Below are positions 35,951 through 48,283 of a stretch of 64,000 bases of DNA, one piece after another. Position numbers and translations under genes: made by a program. The notes under the pieces were generated by a model. The model had not been told where the DNA came from and searched no databases. It saw only the letters and a list, made by a program, of their open reading frames with translations. Where the stretch lies: NCBI GenBank assembly GCA_026545225.1, contig CM048848.1, positions 46,130,806 to 46,194,805 of the forward strand, in the 5' to 3' direction. The stretch is from Cornus controversa. Lineage: Eukaryota > Streptophyta > Magnoliopsida > Cornales > Cornaceae. Every line of letters starts with the position of its first letter. The stretch's first letter is position 1.

Positions 35951-38900
35951 TGTGAGTTGTGCGATGCGGAAGTGGTTGCGAAAGTTAATTTAAACCTAGA
36001 GGGGGGTGAATAGGTTCACTTGCTCATTTGTTTAATTTTCTAAATTAATCCAATTTTAAGTCCAATTAAAAATTAACCAAACACATAAAACAAGTAAATA
36101 AAATAAAGTGCTAGAAAAGTAAAGATGGCACCAGATATACATGGAAAATCCAGATCGGGAAAAAGTCACAGGGGAGGCAAAGCCTCAATAAATTAATCCA
36201 CTATGATAAAGCAAAGTACAGCAGACTCTGTCTCAGACTTACACATCTCTTCACTCTATCAAGAATCTGATGCGAAACACATCAGGCTTACAATTGCGAC
36301 TTCAGGTCCAACTACTGCAGATTTTCGGCTAATGTCATAATCCTCACAAAAAAGTACTTGAAAGAACAAAAATACTTAACAAGTATTTCATTCCCTTCAT
36401 AGTGCGATATGGTTCACCTTTTTTATTCAGCAAGTAATAGAAGAACCACAAATCTAATACTCTAATCAACAAATAAATTTTATACAGTCTCTGAACAGCT
36501 AATTAGTAGAAGAACACCATCCTAAATATCACTCGTGAATTATAGATGTGTTGTCATGCCTCTTTTTTTGACACCCGATTAAGAGCGAGGAAAATGAGAC
36601 TGAACTGTGAAAGTCAAACATCAAAACCATTCATCACTAAATCAATGCGGAAGCGTAATCACCTACACACGTTTACCTTCATATGATTTAACCTCAATAA
36701 ACTATTATAGGCCCCACATATAGAACTGGGGGTGACATTGTCTGTTATACCCTAATGGAATATTCATCCATATACATCACCATAGAAGCTTAAATTACAT
36801 GCACACACATATACACGTACCTTGCAGACTTAACTAACCCCTCAATGGGTCCGTTACATGACGTCCCTTAGTTCTCCAATTTTATCTCAATGTCCCACTC
36901 ATCCACATTACAATGTATCGTAAATTTGGTTGTGATGCATCATAATTTATGATGTATCGCACATGTTGCAAAATGCTCTGAAAATTGACCCAAATTCTCA
37001 CCTTTTTACGAGGAATCGCCAATGGGATTACGATGCATCGCCAGATCATGATGCATCGTAATGGGGATTACAATGTATCGTAATCACTCAAATAGTTACA
37101 ATCTCAAAACCTTCAAGTGACTACAATCAACATTCTACCTATCAAATTCTCAAATCCACAACATGCATATATTCCCTATACTATGCAAAACACTGAAATG
37201 ATCCAAGATATACTTCACATGGTCCAAATACATAAATTGAATCTCTAATTGATCAAACCCACAACACATATACATTGAGATTCAACTATACAGCATACAT
37301 TGTATTTCTCAAAAGTTATACATAAGCTACATGTGGTAATTACATTTAAGATCTACACACATCAAGATAAATTAAATGCAAATACAAAATTTCTAAGAAG
37401 CTAGTCCACATGCCATAAGTTAACATGGACATCTATACACATATGATCCAAAACAGTATTCTTCTAACGCTAAGCTCTACTCACAGCTGCTCACCATCAA
37501 CAACCTCTTTGCCATACCCTGAAAGTGTTAATGTAGGGGGATGAGCAATTTCAACGGCTCAATGGTAACATGTTGTGCAATCCGTTCAAATTCACATTTC
37601 ATACCATTATATAAACATAATAATATACATATCCTAGCTACGTGTCATGTTTTCAAGCATTTTAGTCAAAAGTCGACTTTCATTCACTTCATGGCATATT
37701 AATCAAATTTAATTTGACAACCACATATATATATATTTCATGCATCATTGCATAATCCATCATATCTATAACATTTGACATAATCAAAATTTGAACACAA
37801 GTTCAATCAAATTATCACAAAATTCACATTAACCATGTTTTCCTATAACTGTGCTCACACTCACACACCCAAATTCGGATACATACCGAAGTCACATACC
37901 ACATGTTCTATTTATTTTAAGGCTACTAATTGACAGGTAACCAACCCTTTTGTGCAAGTTCGAGGTCTTGCAATCCACTGGGATATGTTCCCTGTCTACT
38001 TTGTCATGAGCCACTTTTGAGACACATCCCCCCCACACACACAAACATATCATGTTTTACATATACATCGTACGTCTTGATGTATTGCACCCAATTTATA
38101 TCCTATGTTCATTCTAGCATGTCATGCAAGAAACAATATAGATACATGTATACATTTTATCCCAAAACTAGGTTTTCAACATTTTACCAAAATCCCATAT
38201 ATGTATCATACTTCCTATAAGGCGAGATAATAATCATTCATGCATTCAACATCATATACCAAGCATTAATTTTCAATCCAAGGAAACATACATATATATC
38301 AATATAACACAAGGAATTCATCTTAAATCCTATAAAATCATATATAACATGAAGCACATCTATTTTATGCTTATAACATAAAATTTAATTTTATGTTATA
38401 GTCTCAAGCTATCCCTCACTTTCACCAACACCATTTTTCAAACTTTACTTTGTTCAGTCCCAAGTGATGCCCTTGTCGCGTAGAACACACTTCCCTTCTT
38501 CGGCACATTTTGAATCAAACCTTAAGGGCTCCAAAATTTAGAGAGAATGTAGAGAACTCAAGAGGGAAGTGAGAAGAGAGAGTTACAGCTTTTTAGAGGG
38601 AGAAAATGGCTGTAAATATCTATCTCCTAGATATTTACAAGCCTTAGGTCATAAAATGACCAAAACGCCCCTAGTCATTTAACGCACCTTACTGACCTCC
38701 ATCTTTGAATCCGAAAGCGACTATGGCCTCGAAATCAATTCCATATCTCTCATAATATTCTACTCGATCTATAACCAAAAATAAAAAAAATTTAAAAAAA
38801 TATCTGGATTCCTGGGCCCACACGACCCTTTCCCTAGATCCCGACAACCCAAAATTTTAAAATGAGCCAAATAACTTACAAAACTCTCCGGACCTCTAAA

Positions 38901-39586
38901 CTAGTCCCCATATATATAAGTTACAATTAAAACATATGTAAATCAATTAAAACTTTATTTCAGAAAATAATTAAATAAAAAAAAATAGATCTCTACATGT
39001 GTGCTCTCAAAATATATAAAAATATTCTGTCCTAAAAATACTTTTAAAAGCCTTCTCTCTCTAAAATAATATTTTTCTCAAGGCATACTTGTAGAGAAAA
39101 CCTAGATAAGTATATATAGGCATAAGAGTCTTAATCCTACTTGAAAAATAAGTTGAAAACCATTATAGGACTTTCCTAAAAGTTTCAAATCCAATAGGAA
39201 TCATAATTTTCGTCAGAAATAATTTCTTATTTAGAACAAGATTAGTGGAACCGGTGCTCAAGAAGTAGGACCGGTGGAACTTTGTAGAAAACTTGCAGAA
39301 ACAAAACTGCCAAGCAAAGTTGAACTGGTCCTAGAAATTGGGGACCAGTCCTATTTTGAAAAACCCTATTTTTTTCCAGAAATCTTAGTTTTCCAAAATA
39401 GGCTCAAAAACATAAAATACAATGTGTCCTCAGCATACTTACTTGTACTATATGATGTCCTCTCTGATTTAATTGTTTCCACGCACTTGTGTATCAGCTC
39501 GAAGATGTTAATGATTGATACAAAAAATAAATAGAAAAATATAACTCGATCAATCAAGTTTTGAACACTAAAATTCGCCAATTACA
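35951..39586 (-). repeat. Ty1/copia-type LTR, interrupted by a gypsy solo LTR
   Basis: On the minus strand it reads TGTAATTGGCG ... CACCCCCCTCTAGG ... CAACTCACA, a TG...CA LTR of about 1.19 kb without its insertion. It has a TATATATA box at about 39118-39111 on the minus strand, and ACCGGT/GGTCC palindromic words upstream of it. It matches 47141-47996 at one end and the reverse of 48284 onward at the other. No target duplication was seen. Confidence 0.65.
36552..38997 (-). mobile_element. Solo LTR of a chromovirus-like Ty3/gypsy family (copy b)
   Basis: A 2446-bp LTR, minus strand, TGTAGAGATC ... GGCATGACA, flanked by the perfect duplication TGTGT (36547-36551 and 38998-39002). The flanks rejoin into copia LTR sequence that matches 47700-47830. 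A block at about 37500-37610 matches the reverse of 14580-14700. Palindromic words lie at 36908-37090. Confidence 0.9.
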
Positions 39587-39653
39587 AATTTTTATCTCTC
39601 ATTTATGTGTACGATGGATTGCGCAATCAGTTACTTGATGAAGCAATCTAAAA

Positions 39654-40020
39654 TGTTGGAATTAGAACAATAGCTAAAAGGTTGATTGTAACTCATGTAA
39701 TTCCTGACTCTTGAAGTTGTATTATTAAGTTCTTCATTTAATTACTCATAAATTAATTACCTATAAAAGGGTTATGGTGAGCCCATACAAGCATTCAGTT
39801 AGTGAGATGAGAACAAAAATAGGGTGTGAAGTTTCCAAGTCTTTGACAAAGTTTCAATAAATTTTTCGTTAGCATTTTAAGAATTTGGTAAACTTCCGAT
39901 GAAGTTTCCGGCAACTAAATCAAGATTCAAGCGAAGATTTAGACACCAGAATTAGAATACTACATAATGATATTATAGAAATTCTAATAATTCCTTTTGG
40001 TAACGTTTCCGAATTCTACA
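39654..40020 (+). repeat. Possible small LTR or related fragment
   Basis: TGTTGGAATTAG ... GAATTCTACA, with CCTATAAAAGG near 39769. A related piece lies at about 35810-35940 (CCTATAAAAGG, GAAGTTTC). The flanks show no target duplication. Confidence 0.35.
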
Positions 40021-40587
40021 CACTATGTAATTGATATATGTCTTTGAATTTAAAATATATATAAAATTATATTTTATTTAAAATATAATTTAATTTAGTT
40101 GAATCTTGAAGATAGTGCTATCATTTGTATGTTTATAATTACACTAGGAAAGACTTCAACTATCTTTAAATTATTTAAATTATTAGAACATGAAATTTTG
40201 TAATTTCTTTAATTGTGTTATTTCAAAAAATTATTATTTATTAACAACTATATATATATATAGCCTTCTATACTCTGATAACGTTCCACTTCTCAACAAC
40301 TATATATGTACCCTTCTATACTTTGAATTCGCGCAACATGGTTTCAATGATTTGGTGATTGCCCATTGATGAATGCTCATAGTGGATTTAGGTCCGTGAG
40401 TGTAATTTGAACAAATCTCAAAAAAAGTAGGTATAATTTATTCATAAATATATGATTATGAGAAATTTTGCAGGTCATCCATAACAGTGAACAATAACTA
40501 AAATGCATAGAAATGATACAGTAAAGCAAAGGAACATCTACTTATCACATCTCTCGTTCTCTAGTGGATATTCAAAAGAGTCATCCA

Positions 40588-40704
40588 ACAATTGCGTCTG
40601 TGCCACTAATTCAAGATTGTGTACGAGCAAATATAGATATATATATACAATTGTGTCTGTGCCACTAATTCAAGATTGTGTACGAGCAAATATATATATA
40701 TATA
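40588..40704. repeat. 59-bp tandem duplication downstream of the bHLH gene
   Basis: ACAATTG(C/T)GTCTGTGCC ... GTACGAGCAAATATA occurs at 40588 and again at 40647, each followed by a TA run. It lies just past the bHLH stop codon, probably in its 3' untranslated region. Confidence 0.85.
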
Positions 40705-40712
40705 TATATAGC

Positions 40713-41812
40713 TCAGAAGGCAAGCTTCTTTAGTCTTTCTTGCACTAGTGAAATTTCCATGCCAATTCTTGGAGAAATAGCCTGCAAATAAGAGTAGCAA
40801 AAATGAACACGTGTTATTCTACTATTGTGCCATGTTGATGGTAAAGAGTAAATTTTTACTTGTCCGTGAGTCGACAACCATTGTCTTTAAAATAATAATC
40901 TTGAAAAGTAATCAAAAAGTGAAAAAATATAAAAGAAAAAGGGAGCTAATATTGGCACTTCACTAATATCCTCTAGCGCTCCACTTCTATCTTTTTCTTA
41001 AAATAAAATTACAAAAAAAAGTCTCTTGATAGATCATGTTTGATTCTTATATTATTAATATCATAATTGCCCTTAGGAATTTTTGTAGCAAAATAGGATG
41101 TTATTCTTCCTTTGTTTTTTTTTTTTCATTCTCTCACATTTTGTTTGATTAATTGCATGTATCTAATCTTTAATTTTTCTTATTTTATAAATACAATACG
41201 TGTAAAATAAATTACAATTTTAGTGAGTAAAAAATAATATATCCAATATAAGAATATGAGATAAAGCGTGAATGAATTAGAATTCTAAGAAAGGTAAAAA
41301 AACCAATTGGATTAGAATCCTAACATAAAAATCAAACATGATATAATATAGGAACTTTTTTGTAATTTTATTTTAAAAAACAGAGACGAGTCGAATGAAT
41401 ATTGAGTTCTTTCATATATGCCGGTTATTACCGAGTGTAAACTTTTCAATAAGCAAAAACATCATTTACTGAAATTATTCATAAATTACTCAAGAAAGCT
41501 CCAAATTGCACATCGTTTTAATTATTGAAGAAAATTGACTTATGGTAGCTTTTTAACCATATATGACTTATCTTATTCGTTACTGTTTACTATATTCATC
41601 ATTTTCAAAATGGGTCGCAAGTGAAAGTTATCATTTCAGTAATTATTTTTTTAGAAGTCTCGGCAACTTCTTCCCACACGACCTTACATCACATGCATGG
41701 TATCTGAAGTTCTTGTGTTTTATATGATTAGGTTCATTAATTAAGTAAGATTCAAAAGTGATTCTGTTCTAATTAAATTTGTAACTTTATATGATGATTG
41801 TGCATGTGCGTA

Positions 41813-41843
<31 letters not shown>

Positions 41844-42241
41844 GTATGTCTATATATATAAACATGCCTGCGAATGGATTGTATATAAGATCTTGTCACC
41901 CATAGTAGAGTAGCTTGCACTGACAACTTCAACATTTTCCTCCTGGAGAACAGTTAGAACTTGATGCAACATGAAACTTTTGTTCAGCCCAGTAATGAAT
42001 TTCACCACCAAATTTGAGCCCATTTCTTCAACTGAAAGTACCGGTAACACCGAGCTTTCTGTGTTATTTTTACCTGTAATTCCCTCGAGTTGTTCCTTCC
42101 TTCTCTGCAGTTGTTCTATGCTTTCCTTCAGTCCTTTTATATAGTTGGTCGCTTGCTCCAACAAAACAGGAAATGGCAATCTTTCCTGATAAAGAGACAA
42201 AAGCATTAGTTCATTTTGTTGTGTTTTCCATTGTGTGTATC

Positions 42242-42321
<80 letters not shown>

Positions 42322-42460
42322 CCTTGGATCTTTGGGTAAATATGAGAGAGGAAAGGATGGAATGAAGATGCTTCATTTTCATTCTTCGCCGTTTCTCCAT
42401 GGCACTTCTATCTATTTTAAGTGAGCTGCTACCGGGCTGCATTTTCTTTTGTCCCTCCAT
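40713..42460 (-). CDS. bHLH transcription factor, three exons
   Basis: The exons are 42460-42323, 42185-41868 and 40781-40713, giving 174 residues (46 + 106 + 22, then TGA). The start ATG (GGGCCATGGAG) gives MEGQKKMQPGS. Residues about 15-75 form the bHLH domain: basic KIDRSAMEKRRRMKMKHL, helix 1 LHSILSSLI, then FPVLLEQATNYIKGLKESIEQL. The basic region keeps the E and R contacts (E22, R26) but has Arg18 where many E-box binders have His. The C-terminal half (LVVKFITGLNKSFMLHQVLTVL ... YTIHSQ, then RIGMEISLVQERLKKL) is ACT-like, as in the Arabidopsis bHLH36/125/162 group. That family acts as nuclear DNA-binding dimers, some in metal or stress responses. Exon 1/2 uses a normal GT-AG intron full of microsatellite; intron 2 (41867-40782) appears to be GC-AG. 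Length and gene layout fit the family, and the frame is fully open. Confidence 0.88.
42242..42319. repeat. Compound microsatellite in bHLH intron 1
   Basis: A (TA)n(CA)n(GA)n run fills more than half of the 137-bp intron (42186-42322) and reaches to within a few bases of the 5' splice site. Confidence 0.9.
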
Positions 42461-42956
42461 GGCCCTGAAGAATTAAAGCCCAATGCCTGAAAGATAGTTT
42501 ATATATATATATATACATACACACACACCCACGTTTGTCTATATATGTATGTATGCATGTGACTTGAATTCTTTTTTCTTTATTTTTTTATTGGAAGTAA
42601 TATGACTATAATTCTACAAGCTAGAACGATTGATCACGACTGCAGAGATTATGATTGATTACGACATAACAAAATAATAAAATAATTATTTTCATAAATA
42701 ATAAAATATTTAATATTAAAAACTATAATTGAATATTAAATATATTTTAAAAATTAAATACATAATTTACTAAATAAAATCAAAAATTGAATATGTATTT
42801 AATAATAGTATAGCTATCGTATATAGTCATACGTAATATATTTGTAATATACTATTATACAAACCAATCTCAAAAATGCTTAAAAAATTAATATTACGAT
42901 TCAAACTATTTATGTCTATCTACAGTTTAAATTAACTGTTTCTATCGTCGCTAACG

Positions 42957-43200
42957 TTCATGATTTACCTACTATATTAACACATAAATTCACATACACA
43001 TCCACCTACATTCACACTCCTAAAATGATTCAGTCCAATAATTTTTTTAGAGTATTGATAGGCATATCGTCGATCTAGCGTTCATGATTCACCCATTATA
43101 TTTACACATAAATTCACATACACATTCATCTAATTTCACACCCTTAAAATAATTTAGTCCAACAATTTTTTTAGAGTAATGATAGGCATAGTAAAAGTTA
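42957..43200. repeat. 124-bp tandem duplication
   Basis: Two imperfect units start TTCATGATT(T/C)ACC at 42957 and 43081. Both carry ACACATAAATTCACATACACATTC-type text and TTTTTTTAGAGTA. The surrounding 42480-44400 shows no gene. Confidence 0.8.
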
Positions 43201-44002
43201 TCACGGAATTGAAAAAGTGAATCATTTTCATCCTTAGATAGGATAAGTGAGATCCACACTTTCACAATCAATGAATGGGCATCATGTTTACTGCACATTT
43301 CGTGATAACTTTTCAGTTTACAAATCATTATTCTTTTTTTATAGTACCTTAGGCACGACAATACGCTAGCTAGTATATATATAAGTGTGCATGTGTATAT
43401 ATAAATACTTGTATGTATATGTATTCAACTTTTGTCTATTTGTAACAGTATCCTCTCCTTTCGAATTTTTTTTTAATATCCTTGGGTTACCTACTATGTG
43501 AGAAATTATAGAATACCGCAGTTGTATTATACCCTTTACACATCCAATCGATAGTAAATTAATATTTTTTATTATCAACGAAAATTAAGAGTATGTGTAA
43601 GAATGTATACTATCCCTGAAATATTCAATATTTTCTCTTATTATGTGATACTCACTGCAACATTTTGTTATATCTCTAAATTTTTTTAAAATCTAGGGAA
43701 GAAACTATCAAAATATTATAATTCATGGGTTATCATCTCTATACCTCTAAGTCTCTTTTAATTGAAAGAATTTCGTTTTGTACATAAATAATTAGGGTTT
43801 CGTTCTTCAATGTACATATACAAAAATATTTTTATATATATATATATATATATAGATATATAGATATGCAAAAAGTCTTTTCATTGACTTTGTAGGATTC
43901 TCCCTCCACAAAATTTTGGTGATAATTAATTAAAAGTCTCTTTTGAAATGACAAGTATGATTATTCTATTAGTACGTAAGGAAAGGGCTCAGTGAGAACG
44001 CG

Positions 44003-44310
44003 GACGCCGAAATATGTGGATTACCTCGGTGGTACTTATTAATATAATAAACTCAGAAACCTGTCATAGGACGCCGAAATATGTGCATTACCTCACTGGT
44101 ACTTAATATAAACTCACTGAGCCGAAACCTGTCATATGACATGCACGTGGTTAATGCACCCTTATTTCCTCGTGGTTAATAATGTATCCTTAGATTCCTT
44201 GCACCTCAGCTGTCATGCAAATGGCAGCGAGACACGTATAGGGGGTCTAGCGCCTAGGGCTAGGGCCTATGTAGTTAATAATGTATTCTTAGATTCCTTG
44301 ATTCCTATTT
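44003..44310. repeat. Two local tandem duplications
   Basis: GACGCCGAAATATGTG recurs at 44003 and 44070 (period 67). GTTAATAATGTAT(C/T)CTTAGATTCCTTG recurs near 44177 and 44276 (period ~99). No coding sequence was seen. Confidence 0.7.
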
Positions 44311-44404
44311 TTTGACGACTTTTTGTTTCGCCCCGCTTTTTGTGCCCCCTTATATACAGTTATACACAACCAGACCTTCTCTCTCCATAATTGTGAAGTT
44401 GGAT

Positions 44405-47125
44405 CCAATCAAAGACCCCCTCTACAAATTATAATTTTTTAAATAAATCCCACTTCTTATCTCAAAATTCATACAAAATTCAATTATCCATCTCCTTGAA
44501 GGTTTTACTATAAATAAAATAAATAAATAATAAAACTTATTTATTAGTCTCAATTACAGGGAGTTTATAAATAAGTATAATTTATATGTTTTTTTTTTTA
44601 AAATTCGTAAAAAATTTAGTTAAACCTTTTTAGTTTTACTTCTCAAGTCCAAATCTTGTGAAATAAAAATGTAATTTCATTATTTTGATTGTTCATATTT
44701 TAATATTTATCATTACTATATTTACATTTTCATATACATATACATGTGTAATATTGATTCTATGATGTTTAATAAAGATACATGAAACTTTCTTGTCAGA
44801 TATTTTTGTTAGATGAAGTTAACAAGGGAATATCTAAAAGTATATGTTCATCTTCATTGACAAGTCTTTGGAGAATTGGGAAGAATGGAAAACTAAAGTT
44901 TTGTGATACCAAGATAGCAAAAAATTCCAATATTAACAATGATATCATATATGCTAATAGTTTAAGTTCTCCCTTGTTAAATGATAGATTAATTCTATAG
45001 ATATTCTTTGTATAAGTTATTAAAGTATTACTTTATTTTCTTCCTAATAATTGTGTTTTATTAAAGCTAGTAAGATTTCTTTTTAGTTAATTAAAATTGT
45101 ACATGGTTTTTATTAATCTTTTATCAAGGGCAGGGGCGAAGGCCTCCCCAAAATTTTTCAATTTTTTTATACCCTCTAAAAATTGTTAATTTTTTTTAAA
45201 TAAATCTCACTTGTGATCTCAAAATTCATAGAAAATTATAATTGCACCCCCCTCACCCAAAAAAAATATATTTTTTCAAAAGACTTATTTATTGGCCTCA
45301 AGTATAGTTAGTTTGGAAATAAGTATAATTTATATGTTTTTTCTCCAAATCTTGTGAAATAATAACATAAGTTCATTATTTTGATAGTCCTTACCGTAAT
45401 ATATCATTACTACATTTATATTTGCATACATACACATGTATAATATCGATTATATGACAATTTAATAAAGATACATGAACCTTCCTTGTCTGACTTTTTT
45501 GTTAGATGATGTTAACAAGGAAATTATCTAAAATTATATGCTCCTCTCCATCGACGAGTCTTTGGAGAACTGAGAAGAAGGAAAAACTACAGTGTTATGA
45601 TACGAAAGAAGGGGGTCTGTGGATTAGAAGATTGAAGATATTGGTCTTGCTGTCGCACGTTTAATGTGCTAGAATTTTTTGCATTTTGATGAAAAAATAT
45701 GGGTGCAATGGTTTAAGGGGAAATATTTGAATAGAAGTTATTTCTGGAATTGTATCCCAAATTATAAAATTCAGTTTTTTTGGAATAATATTATTCTGGG
45801 AGAATTGTAATTTTGAGTTTGCTACTGGAGAAAGGTTTAACCTGCTTAGAGATCCATGGTGTGAAAGTGTGTTTTTGTTGCAAAAATTTGGTGGTAGTCT
45901 CTGTAGAGGGCTGGATAGACAAGGTTGTGTCGCATCTATCATCAGAAATGGGCAATGGTCTATTCCTAATCTAGTGGTTGATGTTGTGAAGAATTATATT
46001 CAGTCTATTCCTCTATCATAAGATAGGAACATGATTAAATGGAAACATGGCACTTTCTCTTTTAAATCTGTTTGAAACAAATTGAGAAGTAGAGGACAAA
46101 AGGTGGATTGGTTTAAAGTAGTTTGGAGGTTTTGTAGTCCTAGTGTTGCCTTCACCACTTGTTTTGTGTTACATGATGTTATACCTACTTTTGTTAATAT
46201 GCAGAAGAAGGGTCTACAACTCCCATCCATCTATTAAGAAAATTCCAATTTCATATATCATCTTTTCGTTTCATGCTCCTGTATATAGTACAATCGTTTG
46301 GGAAAAGATTTTTCAGATTCTAGGAAACCCTACAGTTGATTCAATGGTTTTTGGATCATTCTAGGGCATCTTCTACTCAGTCCAAATTCCTAGAATATTG
46401 TCTTGTACCTACTGTCATATGGGTTGTTTGGAGGTAGAGAAATGAAACATTAATGCACGAAGGCAATTGGAAGTTTGCTCAAGATGTGGCCCTCTCTTGC
46501 CTTTGGGAGTGTTTGTTGTTGCGCTGAGGTTGTCTTTACTAGATCTCCATTGTATTACATTCTAATGTATTTTGTGCTGACCTTAGTTGTTTTCATTTCA
46601 TGTTTTGTTAGGGCTAGCTATTGGAAGTGACTTCACTCTATAGTAGCCTTCTTGTATGATGGGGCTATGTAGCCCCCATAAAATCTTGTACTCTTTTGAG
46701 ATCTTGTGTGCTATAAAACAACCTCAATTACGGAAGAAAAAAAAAACAAAAGAGATGGCAAAAAATACTTAAAACAAAAATGATATCATATACGTTAATA
46801 TTTTTAATTGTCACTTGTTTGATCACAGATTCTATTGTTATTCTTTGTATAAGTTATTAAAGTACTTCTTTATTTTATTCCTAATAATCGTGTTTTATTA
46901 AAGCCTTTAAAATTTTGTTAGTTAAAATGGTACATTTTTTGTTAATCTTTCGTCAAAACAATGGCAAAGGGAGAGGGGGGCATGTCACCCCTAAAAATTT
47001 TCAAAAATAATAATAATAACCAAAAGACATATTTATCAACCTCAATTATAGTGAATTTGGAAATAAGTATAATTTAGTGTTTTTTAAAAATTCATAACAA
47101 ATTTAATTGAACTTTTATAGCCTTA
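44405..47125 (+). repeat. Tandem array of the ~695-bp repeat R3
   Basis: Three head-to-tail units: about 44405-45125; 45130-45605 continuing at 46747-46930; and a partial one at about 46940-47125. Landmarks such as AATAAAGATACATGAA recur about 695 bp apart (44770 and 45464). The array is interrupted by a LINE and cut on the right by a copia LTR. GCAGGGGCGAAGGCC near 45135 resembles the end of a hAT element, but no matching far end was found. Class unknown. Confidence 0.7.
45610..46746 (+). mobile_element. L1-type LINE 3' fragment
   Basis: Plus-strand text in changing frames matches the C-terminal part of plant LINE ORF2: FATGERFNLLRDPWC, then MIKWKHGTFSFKSV, VDWFKVVWRFCSPSVAFTTC and, near 46260, HLFVSCSC. 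These belong to the zinc-binding RVT tail. It ends in an A-run (46736-46746). CGAAAGA before and CAAAAGA after may be the target duplication. It is 5'-truncated, with frameshifts and stops throughout; the flanks rejoin within repeat R3. Confidence 0.8.
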
Positions 47126-47140
47126 CCTTTGAAACCCAAT

Positions 47141-47996
47141 TGTGAGTTACGTGATGCGGGAGTGACTGCGAAAGATTAATTAAAACCTAGAGGGGGTGAA
47201 TAGGTTTACTTGGGCGTTTGTCCAATTTTCAAATTATTTTAATTTTCTCAATATTAAAATTAAAACAATCACACAATAAATCAAAGTGCAAATTAAAAAA
47301 AATAAATAAATAACATCATATTTATTAGAAACCCGAATCGAGAGAAAACCATGGGTGAGGCTATAGCCCTAGAGAAACGAATCCACTATCGTCGAAACAT
47401 AGTATAACAGACTCGATCTCAAACTCACACCCACTCCACTTTGCTAAGAACTAGTTGTTCAACATCCTAAACTAACTCCTGCAACTCCTCGTCTAGTGGT
47501 TGCAAACTTCAGGCTTACTCCTCAATCCTTGTAAAAAGATTGTTGGAAGAATACGAACACTCTATGAATATTCTATCACATTCGTAGTGTGATCATATCC
47601 ACCCGCCTCGCAAAGAATTAGTTGAAAGGAAATCAAAACACCAATGTCCTGATCAAACGAGATAATTTGTAGTAGTCTCTCAACAATTGTTCAGATAAAG
47701 AATACCATCTTAAAAATCACTCATTGAATATGTGTGTGCTCTAATAAAACAAAAAAAATCAAAGAAATTTTTCTGCTTTAAAAATACTCTCAAAAGCTTT
47801 TTCTCTCTAAAATATTAATCTCTATGTATGTATTTATAAATAAACTTAAAGTAGTATCTATAGATGAGAAAGTACTAATATTACTTGAAAAAGAAGTTTC
47901 AAAACAATGTAGGATGTTTCTCAAAGTTTCAAAACAATCTCGATCAATTTAGGTTTTCACACCAAAATTTACCAACATAAAATAAAATATCTCACA
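47141..47996 (-). repeat. 3' LTR of a minus-strand Ty1/copia element, SIRE-like
   Basis: 856 bp with TGTGAG/CTCACA ends. TCTCCCCCTTTAGC just beyond (47998-48011) is the reverse of a polypurine tract (GCTAAAGGGGGAGA), as in SIRE/Maximus elements, so this is the 3' LTR. The near end (TGCGGGAGTGACTGCG, CCTAGAGGGGGTGAATAGG) matches 35951 onward. Confidence 0.65.
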
Positions 47997-48283
47997 ATCT
48001 CCCCCTTTAGCAATTTTATGACAAAACCACCTAAAGAATTATAACCTAACTCATCGAAAAAATCATATTACAATTTTTCCAAAAATATAAAGAAAAATAA
48101 TTGAATCAATGAAGGTTCACAAGATATCTTCAAGTCTAAAAAATATAGCATGTTACCTATACATGACTTAAATAACATAATCTGTGAAAAGCTTAATAAA
48201 GATATAAATAAATCAATGCCTAAAGCATCAAAATAACATACATGCTCCCCCTCAAACATGTTAATCAATGTGACGTAAATATT
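47997..48283 (-). mobile_element. 3' internal end of the minus-strand copia element
   Basis: It holds the polypurine tract and a second CTCCCCCT motif near 48246. It ends where the plus-strand LTR begins at 48284. No coding domain was seen. Confidence 0.5.

Noticed and set aside
36905-37090. Repeats with spacers, CRISPR-like at first sight
   Set aside because: Units are short, variable and irregularly spaced palindromic words inside a plant LTR; there is no constant repeat and no cas gene.
35951-39586. Solo LTR with target duplication
   Set aside because: The ends look right, but TGTAA on the left and AATTT on the right do not match, so no solo-LTR claim is made.
41850-41867. Read-through end of bHLH exon 2 (CLYI...)
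   Set aside because: It reads into a TA microsatellite; a splice at CAG|GC gives a family-like C-terminus instead.
45661-46230. Minus-strand open frames in the LINE region
   Set aside because: Plus-strand text matches the LINE ORF2 tail, so these are reverse-strand shadows.
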